Below, one piece after another: positions 7,508 through 16,447 of a stretch of 41,095 nucleotides of DNA. The position numbers and the translations under genes were made by a program. The notes under the pieces were generated by a model. That model was not told the DNA's origin. It made no database searches and saw only the letters and a program-made list of their open reading frames with translations. Location: positions 1-41,095 of IMG/VR virus record IMGVR_UViG_3300046804_000531, one strand, 5' to 3'. The DNA is from a virus. Position 1 is the first letter of the stretch, and every line of letters starts with the position of its first letter.

Positions 7508-8416
7508 ATGGGATTGAGTTTATCAGGACTTTTGGATAGTTTCACTGGCGTAAAGGCCGCTGAAACAGCAGGACAGGCTAACATTGAAGCTGCTAAAATT
7601 GCAGCTGAGAGTGCCAAGTTTAAACCATATAGTATTACCACTGGCTATGGTAAGAGTTTCTTTAATCCAGAAACACAGACAGCTGGTTATGAAATTGATC
7701 CAAGGCTTGCTGCCTTTAGAGATCAGCTTTATGGTCAAGCAACAAATGTGTTTGATCAGCTAGGAAGTACAAGTCCAGAAGCTGAAGCACAGAAGTATGT
7801 GACACAGCAAATGGGCTTGTTGGCTCCTACACGACAAGCTGAGGATGTTGCAAATAGACAGAAGATGCTAGGCTCAGGCAGAATTGGCTTAGGTGTCTCT
7901 AGCGGTGTTGTTGGTGGTGATGGTGCTGGTTTGGTTAATCCAGACGAGTTTAGAACACAGCTTGCACGTGAAAGAGCTAATGCTGAAATTGCAGCAGCAG
8001 GTACTACATATGGCCAGAACATCATTGATAAGCTCATCTCTCGTGGTACAGGCTTATTTAGCTCTGGTGCGGGTATTGAAGAGCTTGGGATGAAGCCTCT
8101 CACTATGGGTGCTGACATTGGTAATAAGGCAGCAATCTCTGGTGCTAATGCTGGTCAAAGCTTATTGTCTGGTGGTCAAGCAGCTGCTAATGCAAACTTA
8201 GCTGGTGGTATTTCACAAGCAAACTTCCTACAGAATGCTCTTAAGACAGGCTATGGAATGTTTAATCAACCTTCTACACCTGCTCCTTCCACTGCCACTA
8301 CTTTTGGAACATCCTCTTGGACAACTCCACAAACAAACTATGACATAACCTCTGGTCAAAACACAGGTGGTCAAGGTTTGAATATGCAAAGCTTAATGAG
8401 AATGTTTGGAGGCTAA
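7508..8416 (+). CDS. Internal virion / ejection protein, 302 aa
   Basis: Ala/Gly-rich helical sequence with an N-terminal helix (SLSGLLDSFTGVKAAETAGQ), a middle with EFRTQLARERANAEIAAAGT, glycine-rich stretches and a low-complexity Pro/Thr/Ser region near the end. AAGGA precedes it. It is the first of three consecutive large proteins after the tail genes, the position of internal core/ejection proteins in T7-like phages. By position it may correspond to T7 gp14; no sequence-level family is recognised. Confidence 0.6.
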   Translation: MGLSLSGLLDSFTGVKAAETAGQANIEAAKIAAESAKFKPYSITTGYGKSFFNPETQTAGYEIDPRLAAFRDQLYGQATNVFDQLGSTSPEAEAQKYVTQQMGLLAPTRQAEDVANRQKMLGSGRIGLGVSSGVVGGDGAGLVNPDEFRTQLARERANAEIAAAGTTYGQNIIDKLISRGTGLFSSGAGIEELGMKPLTMGADIGNKAAISGANAGQSLLSGGQAAANANLAGGISQANFLQNALKTGYGMFNQPSTPAPSTATTFGTSSWTTPQTNYDITSGQNTGGQGLNMQSLMRMFGG

Positions 8417-8418
8417 TA

Positions 8419-9513
8419 ATGGCAAGTGATGTTTTAACACTATTTAACATGCCCTCGTCTAGCGATGTTAGACAGGCTTATTTAGACAGTCAAATGATTA
8501 GCCCTGCTCAAATGGGTAATCAAAGCTTGTTACAACAAGTGGCTTCCTTGGGTGCTAATGCTGGTGCAGGTGTAGGCTATGCAGCCGGTAGAATGCTTGG
8601 TGGTATGGCTCCTCAAGAGGCACGTGCTAAGGGCATTGAAGATGCTATGTCTAAGGTGCAAAGCTTGGGCATTCAGGACGAAGGAGACATGTATGCTGCT
8701 TTGGCCCAAGAGCTGGGTGCTAGAGGCTTGTCTCAGGATGCTTTGCAGGCAACACAAGCTGCACGTAAGGTGAAAGCTGCACAAAGCCAGATGACCTTGG
8801 AAGCTGCTAAGACTAAGAAAGAAGAAGCCCTTGCTGCGGCTGCTGCAAGAGATAAAACTCTCTCCCCTGTTGGTAAACTGCAAGCTGATAAACAAGCTTA
8901 TATTAACGGTGGTGGTAAAGACCCAGCTGTTATCAGTGCTTATGACAAGGCCATTGCTGCTGAGGGTACACATAAGGGAACAATTATTCAGATGCCCGGT
9001 GAAGGCACTGCTAAGCTGTCTGACATCAACCCAACAGTGTCCCAGATTCGTAGCGAATTGAAGCCTTATTCTGATGCTTTTAGCACAGCTTCTCAAGGCA
9101 TTAAGCTGCTTGATAGCGGCTCTCCAAAGGCTGAGGCACAGGTGGACAGAGCTTTGGCTACATTGTCTGGTGATAAACAGCTATCACAGGTTGAAGTGAT
9201 GTCTGTTGTTAATGCAGGTACATTACCACAACGTGTTGTTGACAGTGCCACTAAGTTCTTTGCTGGTACATCTGGTAAACAATCAGTTCAAGAAAAGCGT
9301 GATGTGTTGGAAGCCTTTGCTGCCGCAGCTGCTGCTAAACACAATACAGAGCAGGCTAAGCTTGGTCGCATCTATGGCACTTCTCAGTTGTCTCCAACAC
9401 AGGTGTCTGCTGTTATTGGTGAACCACTTAAATTTACTGTCAAATCTATCGTTAATAAACCCCTTACAACTAAGAGTGGTGTAAAATATCAGATTTTAGA
9501 TGAAGGACAATAA
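8419..9513 (+). CDS. Internal virion / ejection protein, 364 aa
   Basis: Highly helical, Ala/Gln/Lys-rich: ATQAARKVKAAQSQMTLEAA followed by KTKKEEALAAAAARD is a clear coiled coil around residues 113-145. The C-terminal part (LEAFAAAAAAKHNTEQAKLG) is also helical. It lies two bases after the previous gene and shares a TAATG junction with the next, so these genes are co-translated. An internal core component is inferred from position and composition. Confidence 0.6.
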   Translation: MASDVLTLFNMPSSSDVRQAYLDSQMISPAQMGNQSLLQQVASLGANAGAGVGYAAGRMLGGMAPQEARAKGIEDAMSKVQSLGIQDEGDMYAALAQELGARGLSQDALQATQAARKVKAAQSQMTLEAAKTKKEEALAAAAARDKTLSPVGKLQADKQAYINGGGKDPAVISAYDKAIAAEGTHKGTIIQMPGEGTAKLSDINPTVSQIRSELKPYSDAFSTASQGIKLLDSGSPKAEAQVDRALATLSGDKQLSQVEVMSVVNAGTLPQRVVDSATKFFAGTSGKQSVQEKRDVLEAFAAAAAAKHNTEQAKLGRIYGTSQLSPTQVSAVIGEPLKFTVKSIVNKPLTTKSGVKYQILDEGQ

Positions 9514-12125
9514 TGGCAACATATCTCATTGAAGGCAAGAGAGTACAGGTAGACGGTCAACTTTCAGAATCAGAAATTGATGAGATTGGTGCTTCTATCC
9601 GTGCTACAGCAAAGCCTAAACAAGGAAGCATTGTACAGGACATTTTTCAGGCTGCTAAACAAGGTCTGACTAACCTTCCTTCCATTCTAACAGCAGGCTC
9701 AGCAGAAGGTCAAGGAACATTCGCTGGTGCTTTCCCTTCTCAGCCTGAGCTGGCTCCCATCTCCACTGTAGAGGGTGCTAGAAAGGCTATGGGAGTGACA
9801 CGTCAGCCTGCTACAACAGAAACTGGTAAATATGTTATGCCAATGGTGGAAGCTGTTGCTGATCCGTTGAGCTATGCCTACCCCGGTTCTATTCTCCAGA
9901 AGGCCGGCACAGCTGCCATTTCAGGTCTTGGTGGAGAAGTAGGTGGTGAACTTGGAGGAGGTCTTGAAAAGGCTATTACAGGGACAGAGACGGGTGTTGG
10001 TAGAGGCATCGGTGCTGTTACTGGTTCTGTGGGTGCTCCCCTTGCTGGTGCTCCATTCAAAGTGACAACAGGGGCTGCTGCTGATTTGTCTAAGCAGCTC
10101 TGGTCTAAATATCAAGCAGTGAAGATTGACCCAGCTGGTGCTGAGAATGCTGTAGCTGCTGGTGCTGCTAAGCGCTTATTAGAGCAAGCTGCTAAGGCTC
10201 AAGGTGCTAGTAATATTGATGACATCATCTCTGACATTAACAAGGCTTCACAGTATGTAACAGGCACTGATGCTCCTTTGTTGGTGAGCATGATTAATAA
10301 TCCTGTCATTAAAGAACAGGTTGTTCGTCTTGCTAAGACCAATCCACAATATAGAGCACAGATTCAAGCTGAGCTTGACAAGGTGGCTCAGGCCATCGAC
10401 AGCAAGGCCTCCACCATCTTTGGTGACAGATTTGCTCCAGTTACAGATACAGGTTTGAAGCTCACTAATGTAGCTAAACGTAAAGAGGCTATTAACGGCC
10501 GTTTAGAGGCCCTTACAGACCCTTTAACAGCTCCGTCTAAGGGAGACATTGGTAAGGCTGTTGAGAACCTTGTAGAGGCTAAAAAGGCTACTGTAATGAA
10601 GGAAATGTCTCCTCAATATGAAGGCCTGAAAGCTTCAGCTAGAGAAGCCAATGTGACAATGCCGGCAGAGGCTACAGAAGCCTTGTACAACTTTGTTGAG
10701 ACTAACCGCCTAAGAGACATCTTTGGCCGAGGCTCTGCTGCTGATAACAAGGTGTTGTCCATACTGCGTCCTAAAGAGACACCAATGACAGGCATTGATG
10801 CCAACATTGCTGCTCTTGAGAAGGCTGCTGGTAATGCTGCTCCAACAAACAAAGTGTTTGGTGAAATGTCTTTTGATGATGTGGACAGCTTGAAGCGTCT
10901 GATCAACGAGCAACAACGTAAGGTGAAAGACCCTTCACAGCTGCGTAAGCTGGATGTGCTTGAAGAACAGCTGGATGCTGCACGTGGTCAATATATTCCT
11001 GAATGGAGCGATAAGCTTAAAGGGCTTGATCTTCAATATTATGAGAAGGTTGGTGTGCCTTTCAGCCAAGCTCAGGGTATTAAGGACATTGACAGTGCTA
11101 AATATGCCTCACAGGTGGCTAATGTCATTGTGAAGGACAGACAAGCCCTTCGTGACTTCGTTAATGTGGCAGGCAAAGAAGGTGTTCAAATTGCTGAGAA
11201 TGCTGTCATTGCCAAGGCTTATGAAGCAGCTGTTAAGGATGGTTTGTTGTCTGGTAACAGCCTGTCAGCCTTTATTAAGAAGAACTCAGATGTTTTGAAT
11301 GAGATGGAGAAGAACGGCAGCAACATTAAACAGCTGTTGTCTGATTCTCTGTTGGATGATAGAACATTGAAAGCACAAAGAGCACGTCTTGATGTACAGG
11401 CTAAAGCAGCTGAGAAACGTATTGCTGATAACTATCTGACAAAGAACATGGATGATGGTGTGGCAATTCCTGACTATGCAACATTGCTCACAGGTGTGTT
11501 GAATACAGGCTCTACACGTAATAAGCTTGCTAAAGACTTAGCAGACCTCTCTCCAGAGGCTTCACAGGCCGTCAGAGGCTCTTTGAGAGCTGAGCTGGCT
11601 GCTAAGGCCTTGGACGACCCTAGAGGCGGTGTAGCCTTCTTGCAAGACCCTAAGAACAGAGCAGGCATTGATTCCATCATGGGAAATGGCTATCAGGAAA
11701 GCTTGATGAAAATCTCTAAGCTGTCTGACAACCTGAAGAAGGCTGATATTGAACGTCTGTCTCTTGAGCTTGAGAAGAGCAAGGTGGACTCTGTTGGTGC
11801 AAGACTTGCCCAAATGGGAGCACCCGGTTTGGATGTTCCATACATCACATCAACTATTCGTGACCGTATCTCTTCACCAATCCAAAAGGGTGTACGTTTG
11901 TTGTCTAGAGTGAACGTAGCTAGAACACAAGAGCAGTTTGACCAACAGGTTATGCAGCTTTTGACAGACCCTCAAGGGGTTAAGAAGCTTGCTAATGTTG
12001 CTCAGACTATGGACTTCACTATCAAGAATCCAGTTCAATTGGAGAAGATCATGAGCACCTTGTTTGACAGTATGCCGGCTAGTGTTTACATCGGCTTGCA
12101 AGGAGAACAGGGACCAGCTGAATAA
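9513..12125 (+). CDS. Large internal virion / ejection protein, 870 aa
   Basis: The largest gene in the window. Residues 1-30 are polar; about 130-185 is Gly/Ala-rich and hydrophobic (GTAAISGLGGEVGGELGGGL), which could insert into membrane; the remaining two-thirds is long helical coiled-coil sequence rich in Lys/Glu/Ala. No lytic transglycosylase motif is visible, unlike T7 gp16. Last gene of the block, ending just before a strong terminator. Probably part of the ejected core that forms the DNA conduit. Confidence 0.65.
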   Translation: MATYLIEGKRVQVDGQLSESEIDEIGASIRATAKPKQGSIVQDIFQAAKQGLTNLPSILTAGSAEGQGTFAGAFPSQPELAPISTVEGARKAMGVTRQPATTETGKYVMPMVEAVADPLSYAYPGSILQKAGTAAISGLGGEVGGELGGGLEKAITGTETGVGRGIGAVTGSVGAPLAGAPFKVTTGAAADLSKQLWSKYQAVKIDPAGAENAVAAGAAKRLLEQAAKAQGASNIDDIISDINKASQYVTGTDAPLLVSMINNPVIKEQVVRLAKTNPQYRAQIQAELDKVAQAIDSKASTIFGDRFAPVTDTGLKLTNVAKRKEAINGRLEALTDPLTAPSKGDIGKAVENLVEAKKATVMKEMSPQYEGLKASAREANVTMPAEATEALYNFVETNRLRDIFGRGSAADNKVLSILRPKETPMTGIDANIAALEKAAGNAAPTNKVFGEMSFDDVDSLKRLINEQQRKVKDPSQLRKLDVLEEQLDAARGQYIPEWSDKLKGLDLQYYEKVGVPFSQAQGIKDIDSAKYASQVANVIVKDRQALRDFVNVAGKEGVQIAENAVIAKAYEAAVKDGLLSGNSLSAFIKKNSDVLNEMEKNGSNIKQLLSDSLLDDRTLKAQRARLDVQAKAAEKRIADNYLTKNMDDGVAIPDYATLLTGVLNTGSTRNKLAKDLADLSPEASQAVRGSLRAELAAKALDDPRGGVAFLQDPKNRAGIDSIMGNGYQESLMKISKLSDNLKKADIERLSLELEKSKVDSVGARLAQMGAPGLDVPYITSTIRDRISSPIQKGVRLLSRVNVARTQEQFDQQVMQLLTDPQGVKKLANVAQTMDFTIKNPVQLEKIMSTLFDSMPASVYIGLQGEQGPAE

Positions 12126-12141
12126 GCTGTACCAAGCAACT

Positions 12142-12175
12142 AAAAAGGGAGACTATTAAGTCTCCCTTTCTTTTT
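12142..12175. terminator. Bidirectional intrinsic terminator
   Basis: Perfect 11-bp stem AAAGGGAGACT (12144-12154) / AGTCTCCCTTT (12159-12169) with a 4-base loop, followed by CTTTTT and preceded by AAAAA. It therefore works on both strands, separating the converging late (+) and early (-) blocks. Confidence 0.9.
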
Positions 12176-12353
12176 AGCCTTCTAAATCGAAGAAGTCTCC
12201 GATGTAGATTGACATGAATGGAATTTTGATTAGCACACCCATAAAGGCAAGCACTTCATCCTCCCCTGTGTCATCCATTGTTACAATGTGACAGATGTCA
12301 TCATTATATTCAATGTCAAAGCCAATACCTACACGTATGTTAAATACTATCAT
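12174..12353 (-). CDS. Hypothetical acidic protein, 59 aa
   Basis: ATG at 12353 is preceded by AAGGAACTAAAC. The protein starts MIVFNIRVGIGFDIEYNDD and ends IYIGDFFDLEG, with no membrane segment or known motif. It is the last gene of the minus block and its stop touches the terminator. It overlaps the upstream gene by 14 bases. Unknown function. Confidence 0.65.
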   Translation of the reverse strand: MIVFNIRVGIGFDIEYNDDICHIVTMDDTGEDEVLAFMGVLIKIPFMSIYIGDFFDLEG

Positions 12354-12576
12354 TGTTTAGTTCCTTAAGTTTTTGTTTGTATATCCAAACAAGATGCATT
12401 TCTTCTATCTTTTCTGCTGGTGTATACTTTCCTGTATCCAAAAACCTCCAAAAAGTAGAAAGATTTGGTCTAAACACTTTTAGTTTCCTTTTGAAGAAGA
12501 ACCATTCTTTAACTTCAATCTCTCCAAAGTGGCTTCCGTCTATCTCTCCGAGATATTCAAAAGAGATAATATTCAT
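12340..12576 (-). CDS. Hypothetical protein, 78 aa
   Basis: The ATG at 12576 is preferred over a GTG six bases upstream because AAGGAG lies seven bases ahead of it. MNIISFEYLGEIDGSHFGEI then a basic/aromatic middle (KEWFFFKRKLKVFRPN) and a charged C-terminus. Not recognised. It lies directly downstream of the redoxin gene. Confidence 0.65.
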   Translation of the reverse strand: MNIISFEYLGEIDGSHFGEIEVKEWFFFKRKLKVFRPNLSTFWRFLDTGKYTPAEKIEEMHLVWIYKQKLKELNNDSI

Positions 12577-12578
12577 AC

Positions 12579-12767
12579 TCACTCTCCTTTGTCATTATCA
12601 ACCATATAAGGCACTGAACGCACTGTAGGGAATTTCTCCTTGAATGCTTCGATTGTCATATCCCTGCCTAAGTGAACCTCAACAAAGCTAGTCCCTTCTG
12701 AGACCAGCTTTGCTTTCAGTTGCACACACGCTGGACAATTATCTTTGGTGTATACAACTAATGCCAT
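12579..12767 (-). CDS. Glutaredoxin/NrdH-like redoxin, 62 aa
   Basis: Thioredoxin-fold N-terminus LVVYTKDNCPACVQLKAKL with a CPAC redox pair (Cys10 and Cys13 region) and a TVRSVPYMV cis-proline segment. It is shorter than typical NrdH or glutaredoxin (about 75-85 aa), lacking the last helix. It overlaps the reductase stop (TAATG), so it is probably the electron donor that re-reduces the ribonucleotide reductase C-terminal cysteines. Confidence 0.8.
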   Translation of the reverse strand: MALVVYTKDNCPACVQLKAKLVSEGTSFVEVHLGRDMTIEAFKEKFPTVRSVPYMVDNDKGE

Positions 12768-14671
12768 TAGATTTCACATCCAGCTGCTGTACAAGCTAAG
12801 GTCTGTACACCTTCAACATTATCATCCACTTCAATCAGGCTGTTCCAATCAATGGTGGACGGTGTGATGGACAACAAAGCTTCATATTGCTCTTTGGTGC
12901 AATCCTCATAAGGGGCTTGTTTGTATGAGCCACCATCATAAGGCAAGAAAGAAACACCAGACATTTCATCGAAATGCTTCCATACAAAAGCACCAACCTC
13001 TGGCCATTCAGCTTCTGTCACTGAAATAGTAACTGAAGGCTTATGCTCACACCAATGACGTTGATAGGCAAGCCATAGGCGCAAGTGTTGCAGAGCTGTC
13101 AGGTCTTTACGCAACAAAGCACCTTCTGGAGCTTTCTTGGGGAATGTAAACACCACTGTCTGATCTGGCTTCATAACACAAGATTCAGCCTGTACACCAG
13201 CCTCAATGAGGTGTTGTGTCAAGGGGTCTTTCTTGTCTCCTCGTACTCTTCGATAATAATACTCAGCATGACGGGCATGAATGCCACTAGCACTATCAGT
13301 AAGCTGACTGACAGTCCCGCTAGGCTTAACACAAGTAATGGCAGCAGCAGGAGGAATAGCAAGCTGCTCAGACATAAGCGCATTAGCTGCAATGCATACA
13401 GTTTTAAGTTCATTCAACACTTTCTCAAGACGTGCGTCTTCTGGGTTGTTCAACAAAGCGTTATCAAGAATACCTGTCATTGAAACACCCAACAAACGCT
13501 CTTCCTCTGTATTCTTCTGCCACACCTTACGCAGGTAGGGGAAGTGTGTCAATGTGCTCTGGAATGTACCCAGAATGGATGCCAAACGTGCCTTACGTTT
13601 CAGGGTGTCCACTGTGTCATCAGCACGGACAATGATTTCAGACAAGTTACAGAATTGATATGGACGTAAGATGATCTCTGAGCATGGGTTTGTACCAAAT
13701 TCAAAGTCTGGATTACGTCTGCCGTTTTGTTTCACAACATGCTTAGCTGCTTCTCGGTTGAAGATGCCTCGCTCACCACTCTTGCTTTCATACAAGCTGA
13801 GCCATTCCTGCATGAAAATACCAACATCAGGACGCTCTGTATAGCAGGCACTGTTGTTAGCCAAAGCACGTTGACCATTCTTCTCCCACCATGCACCACT
13901 CTTGGCATGACGCATACGGTCATCAGACAGGTTGGACAAGCTAATCATGGCTGAACGGCGTACACCGCCTACAACAACAACCTCACCAATCTTACACATA
14001 ATGTCATGGCATTCAAGGCTGTTCAACTTACGGCCTTTAGCACCCTTAAACACATTACATACAAACTGGAACAACTCAACCAAAGGCTCAGGACCAGAGG
14101 CACGACCACCGAAGGTTTTTAGACGTGCGCCTTTAGGACGAACTTTAGACACATCCCACTTAGGGACTTCGCCTGCATACAACAAGGCAATCACTTGACG
14201 TAGAGCCTTAGCCCAGCCTTCTTTGCTGTCAGACACCACAACAGTTGTGTTGCTATCAAACAGCTCTTCTGGAATGTCAGGCAGCTTCTGGATGCTTTGA
14301 CGCTCCACAGAGAAGCCCACACCAGTGCCACACAAGAGAATGTACATAGCCTCATCAAATGCCTTAGCATCGTCAATAGGCAAATAGCTGCAATTGTAGC
14401 CAGCTGTGTTGTCACGCTCCAAGGCTTTGCCGGCTGTCATCAAGCTGCGCATAGAGGGCATCACCTCCATGTTAACAACAGCACTCTCCAGTTCCTTACG
14501 CAAAGTGTCGCTAAGCGTGTAGTCGTTGTTCTTCTTCAGATGATTTGCCATAAAGTCGAAATAACGAGCTACTGTCTCTGGCCAATCCTCACGGCGTTGT
14601 TGATCATCCAAGTAACGTGCATATCGGCTCTTGGCGATGTATTGCTCGTAACTACCCATATATTGTGTCAT
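12767..14671 (-). CDS. nrdJ: Class II (B12-dependent) ribonucleoside triphosphate reductase, 634 aa
   Basis: It reduces ribonucleotides to deoxyribonucleotides using adenosylcobalamin. It fits the monomeric RTPR type: GYNCSYLP (Cys94), FGTNPCSEI with thiyl Cys330 and Glu332, FCNLSEI with Cys341, and a C-terminal CTAAGC pair (Cys627/Cys632). The 11-residue gap between Cys330 and Cys341 and the CxxxxC tail match the Lactobacillus leichmannii enzyme (Cys408/419, Cys731/736). At 634 aa it is shorter than that enzyme (739 aa). It sits with the redoxin and ThyX in a nucleotide-supply set. ATGA overlap with the 51-aa gene upstream. Confidence 0.93.
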   Translation of the reverse strand: MTQYMGSYEQYIAKSRYARYLDDQQRREDWPETVARYFDFMANHLKKNNDYTLSDTLRKELESAVVNMEVMPSMRSLMTAGKALERDNTAGYNCSYLPIDDAKAFDEAMYILLCGTGVGFSVERQSIQKLPDIPEELFDSNTTVVVSDSKEGWAKALRQVIALLYAGEVPKWDVSKVRPKGARLKTFGGRASGPEPLVELFQFVCNVFKGAKGRKLNSLECHDIMCKIGEVVVVGGVRRSAMISLSNLSDDRMRHAKSGAWWEKNGQRALANNSACYTERPDVGIFMQEWLSLYESKSGERGIFNREAAKHVVKQNGRRNPDFEFGTNPCSEIILRPYQFCNLSEIIVRADDTVDTLKRKARLASILGTFQSTLTHFPYLRKVWQKNTEEERLLGVSMTGILDNALLNNPEDARLEKVLNELKTVCIAANALMSEQLAIPPAAAITCVKPSGTVSQLTDSASGIHARHAEYYYRRVRGDKKDPLTQHLIEAGVQAESCVMKPDQTVVFTFPKKAPEGALLRKDLTALQHLRLWLAYQRHWCEHKPSVTISVTEAEWPEVGAFVWKHFDEMSGVSFLPYDGGSYKQAPYEDCTKEQYEALLSITPSTIDWNSLIEVDDNVEGVQTLACTAAGCEI

Positions 14672-14823
14672 GTAAGTTCCTTTTCTATTTTCTCTGCTCT
14701 GTCTTCAATTACGTCCATAAACCTGTTAACAAGTTCATCGCTGTCAATGTCTAACAGCTCTAATATTGTAACACAGTCTTCCCTTCTTAGCAAGTCAGCA
14801 ATGTCATTTATCGTCATTGCCAT
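14668..14823 (-). CDS. Small acidic helical protein, 51 aa
   Basis: MAMTINDIADLLRREDCVTI then LELLDIDSDELVNRFMDVIE; mostly helix with alternating acidic and hydrophobic residues. ATGA overlap with the reductase start and a 20-base overlap with the phosphoesterase gene support translation. An ATG two codons in is an alternative start. Not assigned to a family; conserved position before the reductase hints at a regulatory or scaffold role, which is speculation. Confidence 0.65.
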   Translation of the reverse strand: MAMTINDIADLLRREDCVTILELLDIDSDELVNRFMDVIEDRAEKIEKELT

Positions 14824-15577
14824 ACTTTTTCCCTAAATACTCAATGGAGAGGAACATTTCATCAAAATGACCATCTTCCACCTCGTTTAGTACCAACAAA
14901 CCTCGCCAGTGTCTATTGCTCAGCTGGTCCATATAAGACTCATCATGAAGGTAGTAACTACCAGCAATGACAGCACATATTGGCTTACCATCAGCTCGTT
15001 TTCCGTAAGCGATTTGTTTGCCTTGCTGATGGCCAGCAATACATGACATATGGAGCTTGTTAATAATCGCACTAGCAGTGCCAGCAGGCCTCCCCATAGC
15101 ACCAACAGGCCAGTAGTGACTAAAGCCAACGCCAGCAATAAATACAGGGTGTAGGAAAGGATGCACTTCCCAATCTTTTTCATATTCTAAGTCTTTCGTA
15201 CTAATCAAGCCTTCAAGCATTGGGTTGTTGTTCACTGCCCTGTCAATTCGATTCTCGTGGTTTCCAAGGGTCAAAATCATACGAGGCTTATACACCTTAT
15301 GCTTGCTCTCTTTCTGGGCCTTCTGGAGGCTTCTAAGAGGTTCTAGGAGCCTTTTCATGCCCTCCTTAGCTGCCTCAATGTCCTTCTGGTAACGCAAGCC
15401 TTCAAAATATTTACTTCCCTTGATGTCATGGCTTGAGAGACTAGGCATATCTGCATGATCTCCCAAGTGTACAATAACGTCTGGTTTATATTCACAGATT
15501 GCTTTACCGGCCCATGCTAGGTGCTCCATTGGAACGCCTTCTTTAACCTGAGTGTCTGGAATTACTAAGATTCTCAC
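14804..15577 (-). CDS. Calcineurin-like metallophosphoesterase, 257 aa
   Basis: Metal-binding motifs appear in order: RILVIPDTQ (Asp8), VIVHLGDHADM, LTLGNHENRID and AGHQQGK, the D-x-[Q/H]...GDxxD...GNHE...GH pattern of the family. The substrate cannot be read from sequence; phage members act on nucleic acid ends or nucleotides. It lies between small genes upstream of the reductase and overlaps both neighbours. Confidence 0.85.
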   Translation of the reverse strand: MRILVIPDTQVKEGVPMEHLAWAGKAICEYKPDVIVHLGDHADMPSLSSHDIKGSKYFEGLRYQKDIEAAKEGMKRLLEPLRSLQKAQKESKHKVYKPRMILTLGNHENRIDRAVNNNPMLEGLISTKDLEYEKDWEVHPFLHPVFIAGVGFSHYWPVGAMGRPAGTASAIINKLHMSCIAGHQQGKQIAYGKRADGKPICAVIAGSYYLHDESYMDQLSNRHWRGLLVLNEVEDGHFDEMFLSIEYLGKKYGNDDK

Positions 15578-15834
15578 TTCTTCACCTCAACCTTTTCCAT
15601 AGCTGCTTTGAAAGCTGTCAGTTCATCAATGATGAGAGACACTTTGTTAAGACGTTCTGCCTTTCCTTTCTTGTCATGAAAGCTCAGATCAATGGTCACT
15701 GACTTATTACAATCTGAAATCTTAAAGGAGAAGTCTTTATAGCTGCTCAACTCACATTCAGAAGAACATTCAATGAAGGCTGTTCCTGTTTTCTTGTTGA
15801 GCCACTTACGTGAATAGTATTTAGTCTCTCCCAT
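15574..15834 (-). CDS. Hypothetical protein, 86 aa
   Basis: The ATG at 15834 (MGETKYYSRKWLNKKTG) has GAAGGG about nine bases upstream; ATG 15840 is possible but closer to that site. The longer open frame upstream is not used because it overlaps the neighbouring gene extensively. Beta-rich middle with three Cys (ECSSECELSS) and a helical C-terminus ending MEKVEVKK. Family unknown. Confidence 0.65.
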   Translation of the reverse strand: MGETKYYSRKWLNKKTGTAFIECSSECELSSYKDFSFKISDCNKSVTIDLSFHDKKGKAERLNKVSLIIDELTAFKAAMEKVEVKK

Positions 15835-16072
15835 GTTCATCAGCCCTTCCAACGATATACGTCTCGTAGTCATACACACTGCCTCCCAATAGATCACCCA
15901 TCTTTTCAACAACACCAATATAACCAGCACCTTCTAAGAAGTGAAGGAAATAAGGCAGCATCTTATCCCAAGCTTCTTCGTCACTAAAGAAAGTGGTCAC
16001 TTCTGTTGTTTGAACAGGCTCATATCTGTCATCCACTTCTTTCATTGTCAATGTTAAGATTTTCTTTCCCAT
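15821..16072 (-). CDS. Hypothetical protein, 83 aa
   Basis: AAAGGAAATAT precedes the ATG. The protein begins MGKKILTLTMKEVDDRYEPV and continues with an acidic helical half (SDEEAWDKMLPYFLHFLEGA). No known motif. Immediately downstream of the tRNA in the same transcript. Confidence 0.7.
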   Translation of the reverse strand: MGKKILTLTMKEVDDRYEPVQTTEVTTFFSDEEAWDKMLPYFLHFLEGAGYIGVVEKMGDLLGGSVYDYETYIVGRADEHGRD

Positions 16073-16086
16073 ATATTTCCTTTATT

Positions 16087-16163
16087 TGGCCTACCCTAGT
16101 GGATTCGAACCACTGACCTACAGTTTAGAAGACTGTTGCTCTATCCAACTGAGCTAAGGGTAG
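16087..16163 (-). tRNA. tRNA-Arg (anticodon UCU)
   Basis: Cloverleaf on the minus strand: acceptor CTACCCT (16163-16157) pairs with AGGGTAG (16097-16091); D stem GCTC/GAGC; anticodon stem ACAGT/ACTGT around loop CTTCTAA, anticodon TCT; T arm AGTGG-TTCGAAT-CCACT; discriminator G and an encoded CCA (16089-16087). It decodes AGA/AGG, codons that the phage genes use often, so it probably supplements a rare host tRNA. Confidence 0.95.
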
Positions 16164-16168
16164 ATGTG

Positions 16169-16447
16169 TTATTCGTAATTATCCCAAGATGTTAAAACAA
16201 AAGACAGTTTATAAAAAGGATCACCATCAATTGTTCGTTTATCGGCATGAAAGCCACCAGTAGCTGTACTACCTGCTTCATGTGGGATTAAACATTTCAA
16301 AAGACTTCTAGCTGTTCTACGAAGCTCTCCAATAGAAGGATATGCAGAAGGCATTCCCCATTTCCATTCTAAAAGCTCCATTGCTTTATGAACCTTTTGA
16401 AAATTAAATTCATCAAGAATGTCTTCAATGATTTCTTCTTCAGTCAT
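16169..16447 (-). CDS. Hypothetical protein, 92 aa
   Basis: Acidic N-terminal helix (MTEEEIIEDILDEFNFQKVH), then KAMELLEWKWG, SIGELRRTARSLLK and C-terminal GGFHADKR...FVLTSWDNYE. No catalytic motif recognised. Its start overlaps the thyX stop by 8 bases. Confidence 0.7.
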   Translation of the reverse strand: MTEEEIIEDILDEFNFQKVHKAMELLEWKWGMPSAYPSIGELRRTARSLLKCLIPHEAGSTATGGFHADKRTIDGDPFYKLSFVLTSWDNYE

